A stretch of 64,000 nucleotides of DNA from Mesorhizobium sp. M7A.F.Ca.US.008.03.1.1 (GTDB taxonomy: Bacteria; Pseudomonadota; Alphaproteobacteria; Rhizobiales; Rhizobiaceae): NCBI RefSeq assembly GCF_003997495.1, contig NZ_RZRU01000012.1, forward strand, positions 124,001 to 188,000, in the 5' to 3' direction. This document shows positions 34,777-43,908 of this stretch, in pieces (the first letter of the stretch is position 1; each line of letters opens with the position of its first letter). The position numbers were made by a program, and so were the translations under genes. The notes beneath the pieces were generated by a model that saw nothing but the letters and a program-made list of their open reading frames with translations, was not told where the DNA came from and made no database searches.

Positions 34777-37092
34777 ATGGGCAGAACAAAGACCGAAAAC
34801 ATCCCGGCGGATGTTTATATCCAGTTTGTGCGGTCGTTGTTCGACAACGCCCACATGCTGGTGATTGGCGGCGTGTGCTACTGGATCCTCGGATTCATGA
34901 TCTACTTGCGCACGAACAATCCGTTGTTCCTGGCTTTCTCTTTTGTCCTGCTGTCCATCTGCCTTTTCCGCTATTTCGGCATTCGCAGCTTCCGGAAGGC
35001 GGGCGGTGTGATAGCCGACGTCCAGGAGGCGCAGCGGTGGGAGCGCAACTACATCCTCAAGGGCAGCCTGCAGGGCCTTGGGTTGGGCGCGCTGTGCTTC
35101 ATATCGATCTACGTTTATCCCGATCCCTTTGCCGAACTGGCCGCGACGTCGCTGGCCATCGCAACCTTGGTGACGGTTGTTGGCCGGAACTACGGATCTC
35201 CGCTCATGGTGCGGATTTTTTCCGTGACCTTCATTGGACCTGCAGCACTTGCACTCTTGCTGCGCATGGATGCCCCTTCAGTTATTCTTGGGCTGATGAT
35301 CATTCCGTTGACTTTCGTCACGATCAACAGCGCCGACCACGTCCGCGACGTGCTTTTCTCGGCGGTCATCGGCCACAAGGAAGCGAGGAAGCTCGCGCTC
35401 AGATTCGATCGCGCGCTCAACACCATGTCGCACGGCCTCGTCATGCTCGGCCCCAACGGCCGCGTGGCGGTAGCCAATGCCGAAGCAGCCCATCTGATGT
35501 CGCTCAAGTCCGGGGATGCGCTGCTCGGGCGGTCGATCCATGGTCTGTTGATGCGCGGTGTCGCCGGCGGCATGCTGGCGCCCAAGGATTGCCGTTACAT
35601 CGAGGCTCAGCTGACGCGCGCCCTGCGCGAGGGCCGCGACCGCAAGGTGCTGGTTTCCCTCGCCAACGGCCAGCACTATGAATTCTCGGCTCGCGAAGGC
35701 AGCCAGGAGCTGGGCGTCATCACCTTCGAGGATGTCACCGCCCGTGTCGAGGCGGAAGACAAGATCCGCTTCATGGCACGCTACGACAACCTCACCGGCC
35801 TGCCCAACCGCGCCTATTTCCACGAACTGGTCGGCGAGGCCATGGTATCAGGCGATCGCGACCGTCTCTGCGGCCTGGCGGTGCTCGATCTCGACGATTT
35901 CAAGAGCGTCAACGACACGCTTGGCCATCCAATCGGCGACGGCTTGATCTACGCCGTTGCCGAACGGCTTGCCGCCATTGCCAGGCAAGGCATCACGGTC
36001 AGCCGTTTCGGTGGCGACGAGTTCATGATCTTCTTCGACCGCGTCGAGGATGAGAGCCATCTGACCAGCCAGCTCGACGAGATTTTCGCCTGCCTGCAAG
36101 GGGAGGTCGACGTCGCCGGTCACGGGCTGCGCATCCAGGCCAGCGGCGGCGCGGTGCTGTCTCGGGTCAAGGACACCGATGTCGACGCCATGATCGTCAA
36201 GGCGGACCTGGCGCTCTACAAGGCCAAGGAACTCGGCAAGAACGGCTGGCGGCTGTTCGAAGCCTCGATGGATGCCGCCTTCCGCAACCGTCAGCTGATG
36301 AAGGCGGATCTGCGCACCGCCGTGGAAAGCAAGAGCCTGCGGGTGGTCTATCAGCCGATCGTGGCGATGAGCACCATGCGCATCGCCAGCTGCGAGGCGC
36401 TGTGCCGGTGGGATCATCCCGATCTCGGGCCGATCTCGCCCAGCATCTTCATTCCACTGGCCGAGGAAATGGGTATCATTTCCGAGATCAGCACTTTTGT
36501 GCTGCAGGCAGCCTGCGCCGAATGCGCCAAATGGCCGGACCAGACCAGCGTCTCGGTCAATCTCTCCGCCAAGGATTTCCGCAACCGCGATGTCATCCAG
36601 AAGGTTCGCGATGCGCTGGCGAGCTCCGGCCTCGCCGCCAGCCGGCTGGAGATAGAGGTCACCGAAACGGCGCTGCTCGACGACAAGTCGCTGACGCGCC
36701 AGTACATCGAGGAGCTGAAGCAGATCGGCGTGCGCATCGCGCTCGACGATTTCGGCACCGGCTATTCGAGCCTGAGCTACCTGCACAAGCTGCCGCTTGA
36801 CAAGATCAAGATCGACCGCTCGTTCCTGATCGATGTCACTCAGAACCCCCGCTCGCTCGAACTGCTCAAGGGCATCGTCAACCTGTCGCGGCCGCTGGGG
36901 CTTGCCGTAACTGTCGAAGGCGTCGAGACCTTCGAACAGCTCAAAATCTTGGCCCTGCAGGTCAAACCCGATCTCGTGCAAGGCTTCCTGTTCGGTGCCG
37001 CGCTCAGTGCGTCGGGTATCGAAACGATGTCAAATGTCACTTGGCCGTTCGCCGCTGACCTGCGTCACGCCGGCAAACGGACAGCCATTTAG
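34777..37092 (+). CDS. Membrane GGDEF-EAL protein (cyclic-di-GMP turnover)
   Basis: 771 residues. Five hydrophobic spans in residues 1-185, a PAS domain (about 205-320: LNTMSHGLVMLGPNGRVAVANAEA), GGDEF domain with intact RFGGDEF, and EAL domain with EAL (SCEALCRWDHP), NLSAKDF, DDFGTGYSSLSYL, KIDRSF and EGVE. Both catalytic motifs are present. The canonical inhibitory RxxD site ahead of GGDEF is not seen. The net direction cannot be told. A possible link to motility or polysaccharide fits the signal-synthase gene that follows. Confidence 0.93.
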   Translation: MGRTKTENIPADVYIQFVRSLFDNAHMLVIGGVCYWILGFMIYLRTNNPLFLAFSFVLLSICLFRYFGIRSFRKAGGVIADVQEAQRWERNYILKGSLQGLGLGALCFISIYVYPDPFAELAATSLAIATLVTVVGRNYGSPLMVRIFSVTFIGPAALALLLRMDAPSVILGLMIIPLTFVTINSADHVRDVLFSAVIGHKEARKLALRFDRALNTMSHGLVMLGPNGRVAVANAEAAHLMSLKSGDALLGRSIHGLLMRGVAGGMLAPKDCRYIEAQLTRALREGRDRKVLVSLANGQHYEFSAREGSQELGVITFEDVTARVEAEDKIRFMARYDNLTGLPNRAYFHELVGEAMVSGDRDRLCGLAVLDLDDFKSVNDTLGHPIGDGLIYAVAERLAAIARQGITVSRFGGDEFMIFFDRVEDESHLTSQLDEIFACLQGEVDVAGHGLRIQASGGAVLSRVKDTDVDAMIVKADLALYKAKELGKNGWRLFEASMDAAFRNRQLMKADLRTAVESKSLRVVYQPIVAMSTMRIASCEALCRWDHPDLGPISPSIFIPLAEEMGIISEISTFVLQAACAECAKWPDQTSVSVNLSAKDFRNRDVIQKVRDALASSGLAASRLEIEVTETALLDDKSLTRQYIEELKQIGVRIALDDFGTGYSSLSYLHKLPLDKIKIDRSFLIDVTQNPRSLELLKGIVNLSRPLGLAVTVEGVETFEQLKILALQVKPDLVQGFLFGAALSASGIETMSNVTWPFAADLRHAGKRTAI

Positions 37093-37498
37093 AGCTGTGA
37101 TTTCGAAGTTCGCTTGATTACTGGCGTGCTGCGATTCAAAGACTGCCCTTGATCTCCAATTCATGCGAATTCAATCAGGACATCTGTCCCGCCGCGTTTT
37201 TGCTTTTGCGCAATGCTGCTAAAAACGATCTTTTCCAGAGTTCGCTTTCGAACGGATTGAACGCTGGCGCGGGCGCCAAAATGATCCTCAACCCAAGTTG
37301 GCCTTTGTCGACGGAGGTGCGATGTCTCGGAGGCCGTGATCCACACCCTTCTCCGGGCGCATTGCCCACCAAGGCAAACTCAAATTGGCGCTCAGCTGTT
37401 AAGGTTAACAGAAGGTAAATCAACAACATCTAAATTTCTGCTTGTGTCTCATTTTGACTCGAATAGCCTATCCGTAGGCGGAATTTCGAGGACAGATA
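37093..37498. other. 406-bp intergenic region ahead of the acyltransferase gene
   Basis: No convincing gene. It is more A+T-rich than the surroundings toward its right end. It contains the 16-bp dyad at 37396-37411, a TAAATT element at 37431-37436 that could be a -10, and the CGAGGAC ribosome site of the next gene. Short open frames here have non-protein-like composition. Confidence 0.6.
37396..37411. promoter_or_regulatory. Lux-box-like inverted repeat
   Basis: CTGTTAAGGTTAACAG is a perfect dyad with the CTGT-N8-ACAG layout of LuxR-type operators. Its centre is about 95 bp before the ATG of the acyltransferase gene and about 42 bp before a start point predicted from TAAATT (37431-37436), the spacing used by LuxR activators. 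The binding protein is unknown. Confidence 0.4.
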
Positions 37499-38275
37499 AT
37501 GGATGCTGCAAGGGCTGCAAGGGCTGCAAGGGCTGCCTCTGGTGCGGTCAGCGCAGCCGGAGATTCTGTGCTGAACCGATCGATCATGCAATTGCTGGAG
37601 CATGTCGATTATCGTCTCATTACCGGAGGCGAGGATTTGGAGGCGATTTACCGACTTCGCTATAAATCCTATTTGCGCTCAGGCATGTGCGGTCCGATCG
37701 CCAGCGGGATGTTCGAGGATCGCTGGGACAATCTACCCAATTCCTACCGGTTCGGTGTCTATTGCTATGGCGAATTGGTCAGTACGATCCGCTTCCATTA
37801 CATTTCCAGCGAGCACCCGCATTCGCCCTCCGTCGATGCCTACCCGGAAATACTGATCGAGCGACTTGCCCGCGGAGAGACCTTTATCGACGGAACCCGG
37901 TTTGCAACCGATCCCGACGGCGCGCCGGCGCCCGGAGTGTTGCCGTTCCTGACACTCAGGCTTGCCATGGTGGCGTCTCTCTATTTTGGCCAGAACTCGG
38001 TGCTTACACCGGTCAAGGTCGAGCATTCCAATTTTTATTCACGTTATTTCAATGCCGTGCAGAGGACCGAGGCTAAAGAATTTCCAGGCGTTCTTACCCG
38101 GATCGCGCTGTTCGAAATCCCTGCCGGCGAAAATATGCGCCTGACACTCGAACGGTTCCCGTTCTTTAGGTCGACGCCCATGGAACAGCGACTGATGTTT
38201 GCCAATCCGGCCATCAACCGACTGACGCCCTTGTCCATCGTGCCGACAGCGAAATATTATCGCGACGCCGCCTGA
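37499..38275 (+). CDS. LuxI/FeeM-like N-acyltransferase (acyl-homoserine lactone or N-acyl amino acid synthase)
   Basis: 258 residues in the GNAT-like fold of LuxI and FeeM. Comparable landmarks: YRLRYKSYLR (LuxI first motif), FEDRWDNLPNSYRFGVYCYG, LVSTIRFHY, and GETFIDGTRFATDP, where LuxI has E-x-x-R. The tryptophan of classical LuxI's first motif is absent, so FeeM-type acyl amino acid synthesis is as likely as lactone synthesis. The first 20 residues are an Ala-Arg-rich leader from a 9-bp tandem repeat. ATG 37499 has a GAGGAC site. No LuxR gene lies in the window. Confidence 0.7.
   Translation: MDAARAARAARAASGAVSAAGDSVLNRSIMQLLEHVDYRLITGGEDLEAIYRLRYKSYLRSGMCGPIASGMFEDRWDNLPNSYRFGVYCYGELVSTIRFHYISSEHPHSPSVDAYPEILIERLARGETFIDGTRFATDPDGAPAPGVLPFLTLRLAMVASLYFGQNSVLTPVKVEHSNFYSRYFNAVQRTEAKEFPGVLTRIALFEIPAGENMRLTLERFPFFRSTPMEQRLMFANPAINRLTPLSIVPTAKYYRDAA
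37505..37531 (+). repeat. 9-bp tandem repeat, GCTGCAAGG x3
   Basis: Three exact copies of GCTGCAAGG plus a partial fourth encode Ala-Ala-Arg units right after the start codon of the acyltransferase. A change in copy number would keep frame. Confidence 0.9.
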
Positions 38276-38389
38276 GGCACCCCGATTTTTGCAAAGCGGC
38301 TGGAGCCTTTCGGCCGCTTCGGCGTTCTGGATGATGCCAAGGCGCTGCCGCACTCTGGCACGACCTGAAGTCTTTTGAGGGAACCTGCC

Positions 38390-38539
38390 ATGACCATTTC
38401 CACACTTGCGCTAACCCCGCTCATCTCGCTGATCGCCGGCGTGCTGATCCTGGTCATGCCAAGGCTGTTGAACTACATCGTCGCGCTCTATCTGATCGTC
38501 GTCGGGTTGCTCGGGCTATTTCCGCATCTAGCCGGCTGA
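38390..38539 (+). CDS. DUF3096 small membrane protein
   Basis: 49 residues: MTISTLALTPLISLIAGVLI, then a short turn (MPRLLNY) and a second span (IVALYLIVVGLLGLF). Two-span hydrophobic proteins of this length and sequence are the DUF3096 family, of unknown role and common in Hyphomicrobiales. Preceded by a GAGGGAAC ribosome site at the right distance. Confidence 0.85.
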   Translation: MTISTLALTPLISLIAGVLILVMPRLLNYIVALYLIVVGLLGLFPHLAG

Positions 38540-38748
38540 GGGCGCCGGCTTAGCCACGCAGACGTCCGCCTTCGGAGCATCTTTCCGCATCAAACACCAG
38601 AATCCAGCGATCGGACTCCGTCGCGCGTCGGCAGCCGGCTTCAACCTTTCTTTGAGGCAGTTGTCGGTTGTTGTGCGGCAATAGCGCCATTGCTCTCGGC
38701 CCGGCTTTTCGCTATGTGCCTGAAAGATGTCTTCGAAGGGGTATTCCT

Positions 38749-38973
38749 ATGGCTGATCACTCGCCGACCGGTCCTGTCGAACTGGGCGCGAAGATGGACT
38801 ATGCCGAGCATGACCGCACCTATGCGGGCTTCCTCGCGCTGGCCAAGTACGGTTCGCTGTTTTGCGGCGCCCTGCTCCTGGCGATGGCCTTCGGCTTCTT
38901 CGCGGGCGGCTTCTTCTCGGCGACCATTCTGTTCGTGCTGATTCTGGCCGTCGGCGCCTTTATCCTCCGATAG
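38749..38973 (+). CDS. aa3-type cytochrome c oxidase subunit IV
   Basis: 74 residues, beginning MADHSPTGPVELGAKMDYAE and H-D-R-T-Y-x-x-F, then two hydrophobic spans. This is the small single-domain subunit IV family of alphaproteobacterial aa3 oxidases. The GAAGGGG site supports ATG 38749. In this group it is habitually found just before pntA rather than with the other oxidase genes, as here (84 bp). Confidence 0.9.
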   Translation: MADHSPTGPVELGAKMDYAEHDRTYAGFLALAKYGSLFCGALLLAMAFGFFAGGFFSATILFVLILAVGAFILR

Positions 38974-39057
38974 ATTTTCCGACACCTTGTCCACGGCGCC
39001 GCCGCGAGGCCGGCCGGCGTCTTGCGGGAAATAGCTTCCGGCCGAAAGGATCATGCG

Positions 39058-40338
39058 GTGGGACAGACGGTTTTCATCCCTCGTGAGCTCGATGCCAACG
39101 AGCCGCGCGTCGCGGCTTCGCCCGATACGGTGAAACGGCTGGCGGCGCTGGGCTTCGACGTCGTCATCGAGGCCGGTGCCGGTCTGAAATCGCGCATCAT
39201 CGATGCCGACTATGCGAGCGCCGGCGCTGCCATCGGCAAGGTTTCCGATGTCGCCAAGGCCGATGTGGTGCTGAAGGTGCGCCGGCCGAGTGATGCCGAG
39301 CTGAAGAGCTACAAGCCCGGTGCGGCTGTGATCGCCATCATGGACCCCTACGGCAATGACGCCGCCGTGGCGGCCCTGGCCAAGGCCGGTGTCACCGCCT
39401 TCTCGATGGAATTCATGCCGCGCATCACCCGGGCGCAGTCGATGGACGTTTTGTCCTCGCAGGCCAATTTGGCCGGCTATCAGGCGGTGATCGACGGGGC
39501 TTCGGAATATGATCGTGCCTTGCCGATGATGATGACGGCGGCCGGCACGGTGCCGGCGGCGAAGGTCTTCATCATGGGCGTCGGCGTTGCCGGCCTGCAG
39601 GCGATCGCCACCGCGCGTCGCCTTGGTGCGGTCGTCACCGCAACAGACGTGCGCCCTGCCGCCAAGGAGCAGGTCGCCTCGCTCGGCGCAAAGTTCCTTG
39701 CCGTCGAGGACGAGGAATTCAAGGCTGCGGAAACGGCCGGCGGCTACGCCAAGGAGATGTCGAAGGAATACCAGGCTAAGCAGGCGGCACTCACATCAGA
39801 GCACATCGCCAAGCAGGACATCGTCATCACCACGGCGCTGATCCCAGGCCGTCCGGCGCCGAAGCTGGTCTCGGCGGCGATGGTCGCTTCGATGAAGCCG
39901 GGTTCGGTTCTCGTCGATCTGGCGGTCGAGCGCGGCGGTAATGTCGAGGGCGCCGAAGCCGGAAAGGTCGTCACCACCGCCAACAACGTCAAGATTGTCG
40001 GCCATCTCAATGTGCCAGGCCGCATCGCGGCGTCGGCCTCGCTGCTTTATGCCAGGAACCTGTTCGCCTTTCTCGAGACGCTGATCGACAAGACGACGAA
40101 GACGCTTGCCATCAATCGCGACGACGATCTGGTCAAGGCAACGATGCTGACCGATGGCGGCAAGGTGGTTCATCCGGCTTTCGTGAAAGCCGACCAGCAG
40201 CCCCCAAAGGGCCAATATGTCGAGCCGGCCGCGATCCCGGCCAAGACCATGGTCGCCGACGCTTCGCCCAAGAAAGCCGCGCCCAAGAAGGCGGCCGCAC
40301 CCAAGTCGCCCTCGTCGAAGCCGAAAGGGATCGCGTGA
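39058..40338 (+). CDS. pntA: NAD(P) transhydrogenase alpha subunit, part 1
   Basis: 426 residues. NAD-binding dI domain of the proton-translocating transhydrogenase: FIPRELDANEPRVAASPDTV, GASEYDRALPMMMTAAGTVP, VFIMGVGVAGLQAIATARRLG and the mobile loop. The C-terminus is an Ala/Lys/Pro-rich tail (KKAAPKKAAAPKSPSSKPKG). Start is GTG 39058 with GAAAGGA 9 bp upstream. Overlaps the next gene by one base. In this group the alpha chain is split in two. Confidence 0.95.
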   Translation: MGQTVFIPRELDANEPRVAASPDTVKRLAALGFDVVIEAGAGLKSRIIDADYASAGAAIGKVSDVAKADVVLKVRRPSDAELKSYKPGAAVIAIMDPYGNDAAVAALAKAGVTAFSMEFMPRITRAQSMDVLSSQANLAGYQAVIDGASEYDRALPMMMTAAGTVPAAKVFIMGVGVAGLQAIATARRLGAVVTATDVRPAAKEQVASLGAKFLAVEDEEFKAAETAGGYAKEMSKEYQAKQAALTSEHIAKQDIVITTALIPGRPAPKLVSAAMVASMKPGSVLVDLAVERGGNVEGAEAGKVVTTANNVKIVGHLNVPGRIAASASLLYARNLFAFLETLIDKTTKTLAINRDDDLVKATMLTDGGKVVHPAFVKADQQPPKGQYVEPAAIPAKTMVADASPKKAAPKKAAAPKSPSSKPKGIA

Positions 40339-40763
40339 TGGACCAGACCCTGCAGAAAGCCCTCGACCAGCTAGATCAGGCGTCCGCCGCCGTTCGGCTG
40401 GCAGTGCACAATCTGGCGACCGCGCCGGGTGGCACTGACGCGGCCGGTGACGCCGCACATGCGCTCTCCGGCGGCGCCATCGATCCCTTCGTTTTCCGCT
40501 TCGCCATCTTCGTCCTGGCGATCTTCGTCGGCTACTACGTCGTCTGGTCGGTGACCCCCGCACTGCACACGCCGCTGATGGCTGTCACCAACGCCATCTC
40601 CTCGGTCATCGTCGTCGGCGCCCTGCTTGCCGTCGGCATCGCCGCCTCCGGCATTGCCGCAGGCTTTGGCTTCGTCGCGCTGATGCTGGTCTCGGTCAAC
40701 ATTTTCGGCGGCTTCCTCGTCACCCAGCGCATGCTGGCCATGTACAAGAAGAAGGACAAGTAG
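40338..40763 (+). CDS. NAD(P) transhydrogenase alpha subunit, part 2 (membrane)
   Basis: 141 residues. Membrane part of the split alpha subunit: three or four spans starting at FRFAIFVLAIFVGYYVVWSV and TPLMAVTNAISSVIVVGALL, followed by VNIFGGFLVTQRMLAMYKKK. Together with PntB it forms the proton channel (dII). TGATG overlap with pntA. Confidence 0.93.
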   Translation: MDQTLQKALDQLDQASAAVRLAVHNLATAPGGTDAAGDAAHALSGGAIDPFVFRFAIFVLAIFVGYYVVWSVTPALHTPLMAVTNAISSVIVVGALLAVGIAASGIAAGFGFVALMLVSVNIFGGFLVTQRMLAMYKKKDK

Positions 40764-40769
40764 AGCGCC

Positions 40770-42167
40770 ATGAACGCCAACTTCGCGTCCTTCCTCTACC
40801 TCGTCTCCGGTGTCCTGTTCATCATGGCGCTGCGCGGCCTGTCGCATCCGACCACCAGCCGCCAGGGCAATCTCTACGGCATGATCGGCATGGGCATTGC
40901 CATTGCCACCACGCTGGCGCTGGCAACCCCGTCGGCCGGCCGCTTCGGTCTGATCGTGCTCGGCCTGGCCATTGGTGGTGGTGTCGGCGCCGTCACAGCG
41001 CGCCGCATCGCCATGACCTCGATGCCGCAGCTGGTTGCGGCCTTCCACTCGCTGGTCGGCCTTGCCGCCGTCATGGTGGCGGCTGCCGCCATCTATGCGC
41101 CGGAAAGTTTTGGCATCGGCACGGATGGCGACATCCATGCCCAGGCCCTGATCGAAATGAGCCTTGGCGTCGCCATCGGCGCCATCACCTTCACCGGCTC
41201 GGTCATCGCCTTTTTGAAGCTTGACGGCCGCATGTCCGGCAAGCCGATCATGATCGGCGGCCGCCACTTCATCAACGCCGCACTTGCCATCGCGCTCGTC
41301 GTGCTGATCGTGCTGCTGGTCACCACCGAGTCCAAGCTGGTCTTCTGGCTGATCGTTGCCGCCTCGCTGGTGCTCGGTATCCTGCTGATCATCCCGATCG
41401 GCGGCGCCGACATGCCGGTCGTCGTCTCGATGCTCAATTCCTATTCGGGCTGGGCCGCGGCCGCCCTCGGCTTCACGCTCGGCAATCTGGCGCTGATCAT
41501 CACCGGCGCGCTGGTCGGCTCGTCCGGTGCGATCCTGTCCTACATCATGTGCAAGGGCATGAACCGATCGTTCATCTCTGTCATCCTCGGCGGCTTCGGC
41601 GGCGAGACGGCGGCAGCGGCCGACGATGGCATCGAACGCACGGTCAAGCAGGGCTCGGCCGACGACGCCGCCTACCTGATGATGAACGCACAGAAGGTCA
41701 TCATCGTGCCGGGCTACGGCATGGCCGTCGCCCAGGCCCAGCACGCGCTGCGCGAAATGGCAGACAAGCTCAAGGCCAACGGCGTCGACGTCAAATACGC
41801 CATCCATCCCGTTGCCGGCCGCATGCCCGGTCACATGAACGTGCTCTTGGCCGAAGCCAACGTGCCTTATGACGAAGTCTTCGAACTGGAGGACATCAAC
41901 TCCGAGTTCGCGCAGGCCGACGTCGCCTATGTCATCGGCGCCAACGACGTCACCAATCCCTCGGCCCGCGACGACAAGTCGTCGCCGATCTACGGCATGC
42001 CGATCCTCGACGTCGACAAGGCCCGCACCTGCCTGTTCGTCAAGCGCTCGCTCGGCTCCGGCTATGCCGGCATCGACAACACGCTGTTCTACAAGGACGG
42101 CACCATGATGCTGCTTGGCGACGCCAAGAAGATGACCGAAGAGATCGTCAAGGCCATGGATCACTGA
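40770..42167 (+). CDS. pntB: NAD(P) transhydrogenase beta subunit
   Basis: 465 residues. About nine membrane spans (dII) followed by the NADP-binding dIII domain from about residue 290: VIIVPGYGMAVAQAQHALREM, HPVAGRMPGHMNVLLAEA, NDVTNPSARDDKSSPIYGMPIL. Catalyses proton-driven hydride transfer from NADH to NADP. Third gene of the operon, 6 bp after the preceding one. Confidence 0.95.
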   Translation: MNANFASFLYLVSGVLFIMALRGLSHPTTSRQGNLYGMIGMGIAIATTLALATPSAGRFGLIVLGLAIGGGVGAVTARRIAMTSMPQLVAAFHSLVGLAAVMVAAAAIYAPESFGIGTDGDIHAQALIEMSLGVAIGAITFTGSVIAFLKLDGRMSGKPIMIGGRHFINAALAIALVVLIVLLVTTESKLVFWLIVAASLVLGILLIIPIGGADMPVVVSMLNSYSGWAAAALGFTLGNLALIITGALVGSSGAILSYIMCKGMNRSFISVILGGFGGETAAAADDGIERTVKQGSADDAAYLMMNAQKVIIVPGYGMAVAQAQHALREMADKLKANGVDVKYAIHPVAGRMPGHMNVLLAEANVPYDEVFELEDINSEFAQADVAYVIGANDVTNPSARDDKSSPIYGMPILDVDKARTCLFVKRSLGSGYAGIDNTLFYKDGTMMLLGDAKKMTEEIVKAMDH

Positions 42168-42331
42168 TCCGGGGTCAGCGCCGGGACACGCCAAGAACCG
42201 TCCAACTTCTTGGGGTCAGTTCATCGCGCCGGGCTTTTTCTTGGCCGTGCTTTCTTGGCTTGATGGCGATTTCGGCGCTACGATGACGAATTCCCGCCTC
42301 GACGGCGGGACTGTCGTCGACGGAGACGTTG

Positions 42332-43807
42332 GTGCCTGACCCGATCGCATCGCCGCCCGCCGGAAAAGCGCCGCGCAAGCCTGGCCAGGCGGTGGTGATC
42401 GTTCATGGCATGGGCGAACAGCGGCCGATGGATACGTTGCGCCGCTTTGTCCAGGCCGTCTGGAGCCATGACCCCAGCCGCGCGCCGTTTTATGCCCGTG
42501 TCGCCGATCCGGCCGACCCCGCCGGCGCGAAGATCAACCAGAGCTGGATCACGCCCGACAGCCGGACCAATTCGTACGAACTTCGCCGCATCACCACGCC
42601 CTACGATGTCGATGGCCGCCGCACCGATTTCTTCGAGCTTTACTGGGCCGACATCACGCAGGGCACGACGCGGGGCCGGCTCGCCGCCTGGGTGACAAAT
42701 CTGCTGTGGCGCAAGCCCGCCGACATACCGCCCGACGCCCGAAAGCTCTATCTGGTCACGCTGGTTGCCGTCATCATCGTTCTGGCCGCAGCCCTCGCGC
42801 TTGCGACGTCGGTTTGGCAGCAGCAAATTTCGTGGACCGTCGGCGCGCTCGTCACCATCCTGGCCTCGCTCGTCATCTGGTCGGTGGACCGTTTTGGCCT
42901 TCCCTATTTCGGCGATGTCGCGGCCTATGTGCGCGCTGAAGCTGCAACCGTCGAGAAGCGGGCTCTGATCCGCAGCCGTGGTCTGAAGCTGCTGAAGCGG
43001 CTGATGATGGACGATACCTACGATCGCATCGTGCTGGTCTCGCACAGCCTCGGGTCGATGATCGCCTATGACCTGTTGCAGATCTTGTGGGCCGATTTCA
43101 GGCCCCGAAAACTGGAGGCCATCCGCGACAAGGCGAAACTGAAGGCGATCCACGCCATCGACAAGGCGACGCTTGTTGCCGACGGCTCGGCATGGCCCGG
43201 TAGGCTTGACGATCTTGCCGGGTTCCGGCGCGATCAGTGGGCGCTCTATCGCCAACTGCGCACCAAGGACGACAACCATAGGCCATGGAAGATCAGCGAT
43301 TTCGTCACGCTTGGCAGCCCGCTGACCCACAGCGAATTTCTGGTGACGCACAATCTCGCCGAATTCAGACGCGGCATCGCCGAGCGCCTGTTCTCGGCAT
43401 GTCCGCCGATCGCCGAGGGAGCGGCGGCCGGTGGCACCGTGCTTTATCAGGAAGGGCGCAACCGTTCTTCGGGCAAGCCGCAGCGCGCGGTGCATCATGG
43501 CGCGGTGTTTGCTGCGACGCGCTGGACCAATATCTTCGACCGCGGCAATGGTTGGCTGACGGGCGATCCGATCTCCGGGCCGATGGCGGAGAATTTCGGC
43601 CCAGGCGTGGAGAACATCCAGGTCGAGCTACGCGGTTCCCTCGGCCGTGTCTTCACCCACACGCTGTACTGGTCGTTGACGGCGACCGGTGTCGAGGCCG
43701 GCGATCAGCCGCGCTCGCATCTCGCCGTGCTGCGCAACGCTGTCGACTTCGGTCGCAAACTGGAGCCGAGCCAAGCGGAAGCGCCGACGATTCCTCCCCG
43801 AAAATAG
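42332..43807 (+). CDS. Membrane-associated alpha/beta hydrolase-like protein
   Basis: 491 residues. Oxyanion-loop-like HGMGEQRPMDTLRRF near residue 30, two membrane spans at about 145-195 (YLVTLVAVIIVLAAALALAT and WTVGALVTILASLVIWSV), and a nucleophile elbow V-S-H-S-L-G-S near residue 236. The catalytic acid and His are not obvious. Large bacterial proteins of this layout are unassigned. GTG 42332 is preferred to TTG 42329 for spacing from GGAGAC. Stands alone before a terminator. Confidence 0.7.
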   Translation: MPDPIASPPAGKAPRKPGQAVVIVHGMGEQRPMDTLRRFVQAVWSHDPSRAPFYARVADPADPAGAKINQSWITPDSRTNSYELRRITTPYDVDGRRTDFFELYWADITQGTTRGRLAAWVTNLLWRKPADIPPDARKLYLVTLVAVIIVLAAALALATSVWQQQISWTVGALVTILASLVIWSVDRFGLPYFGDVAAYVRAEAATVEKRALIRSRGLKLLKRLMMDDTYDRIVLVSHSLGSMIAYDLLQILWADFRPRKLEAIRDKAKLKAIHAIDKATLVADGSAWPGRLDDLAGFRRDQWALYRQLRTKDDNHRPWKISDFVTLGSPLTHSEFLVTHNLAEFRRGIAERLFSACPPIAEGAAAGGTVLYQEGRNRSSGKPQRAVHHGAVFAATRWTNIFDRGNGWLTGDPISGPMAENFGPGVENIQVELRGSLGRVFTHTLYWSLTATGVEAGDQPRSHLAVLRNAVDFGRKLEPSQAEAPTIPPRK

Positions 43808-43859
43808 GAACGGACTTCAGCGCACGGGGTCGAGGCAGCGCCGCGCGACAACTTCAAAG

Positions 43860-43892
43860 CAAAGCCACTCCGGGCGGGCCGGAGTGGCTTTG
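43860..43892. terminator. Bidirectional intrinsic terminator
   Basis: Perfect 14-bp stem (CAAAGCCACTCCGG and its complement) with a 5-base loop GCGGG, flanked by A and T bases. It lies between the convergent hydrolase and membrane-protein genes. Confidence 0.88.
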
Positions 43893-43908
43893 TCGGCGCA
43901 AGTGCAGT

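Noticed and set aside
37149..37418. 89-codon frame between the GGDEF-EAL and acyltransferase genes
   Set aside because: No ribosome site, non-protein-like composition, and it covers the candidate operator.
40371..42194. A 607-codon minus-strand frame over pntA2-pntB
   Set aside because: Shadow of the transhydrogenase genes: extreme Asp/His/Gly content and no recognisable domain.
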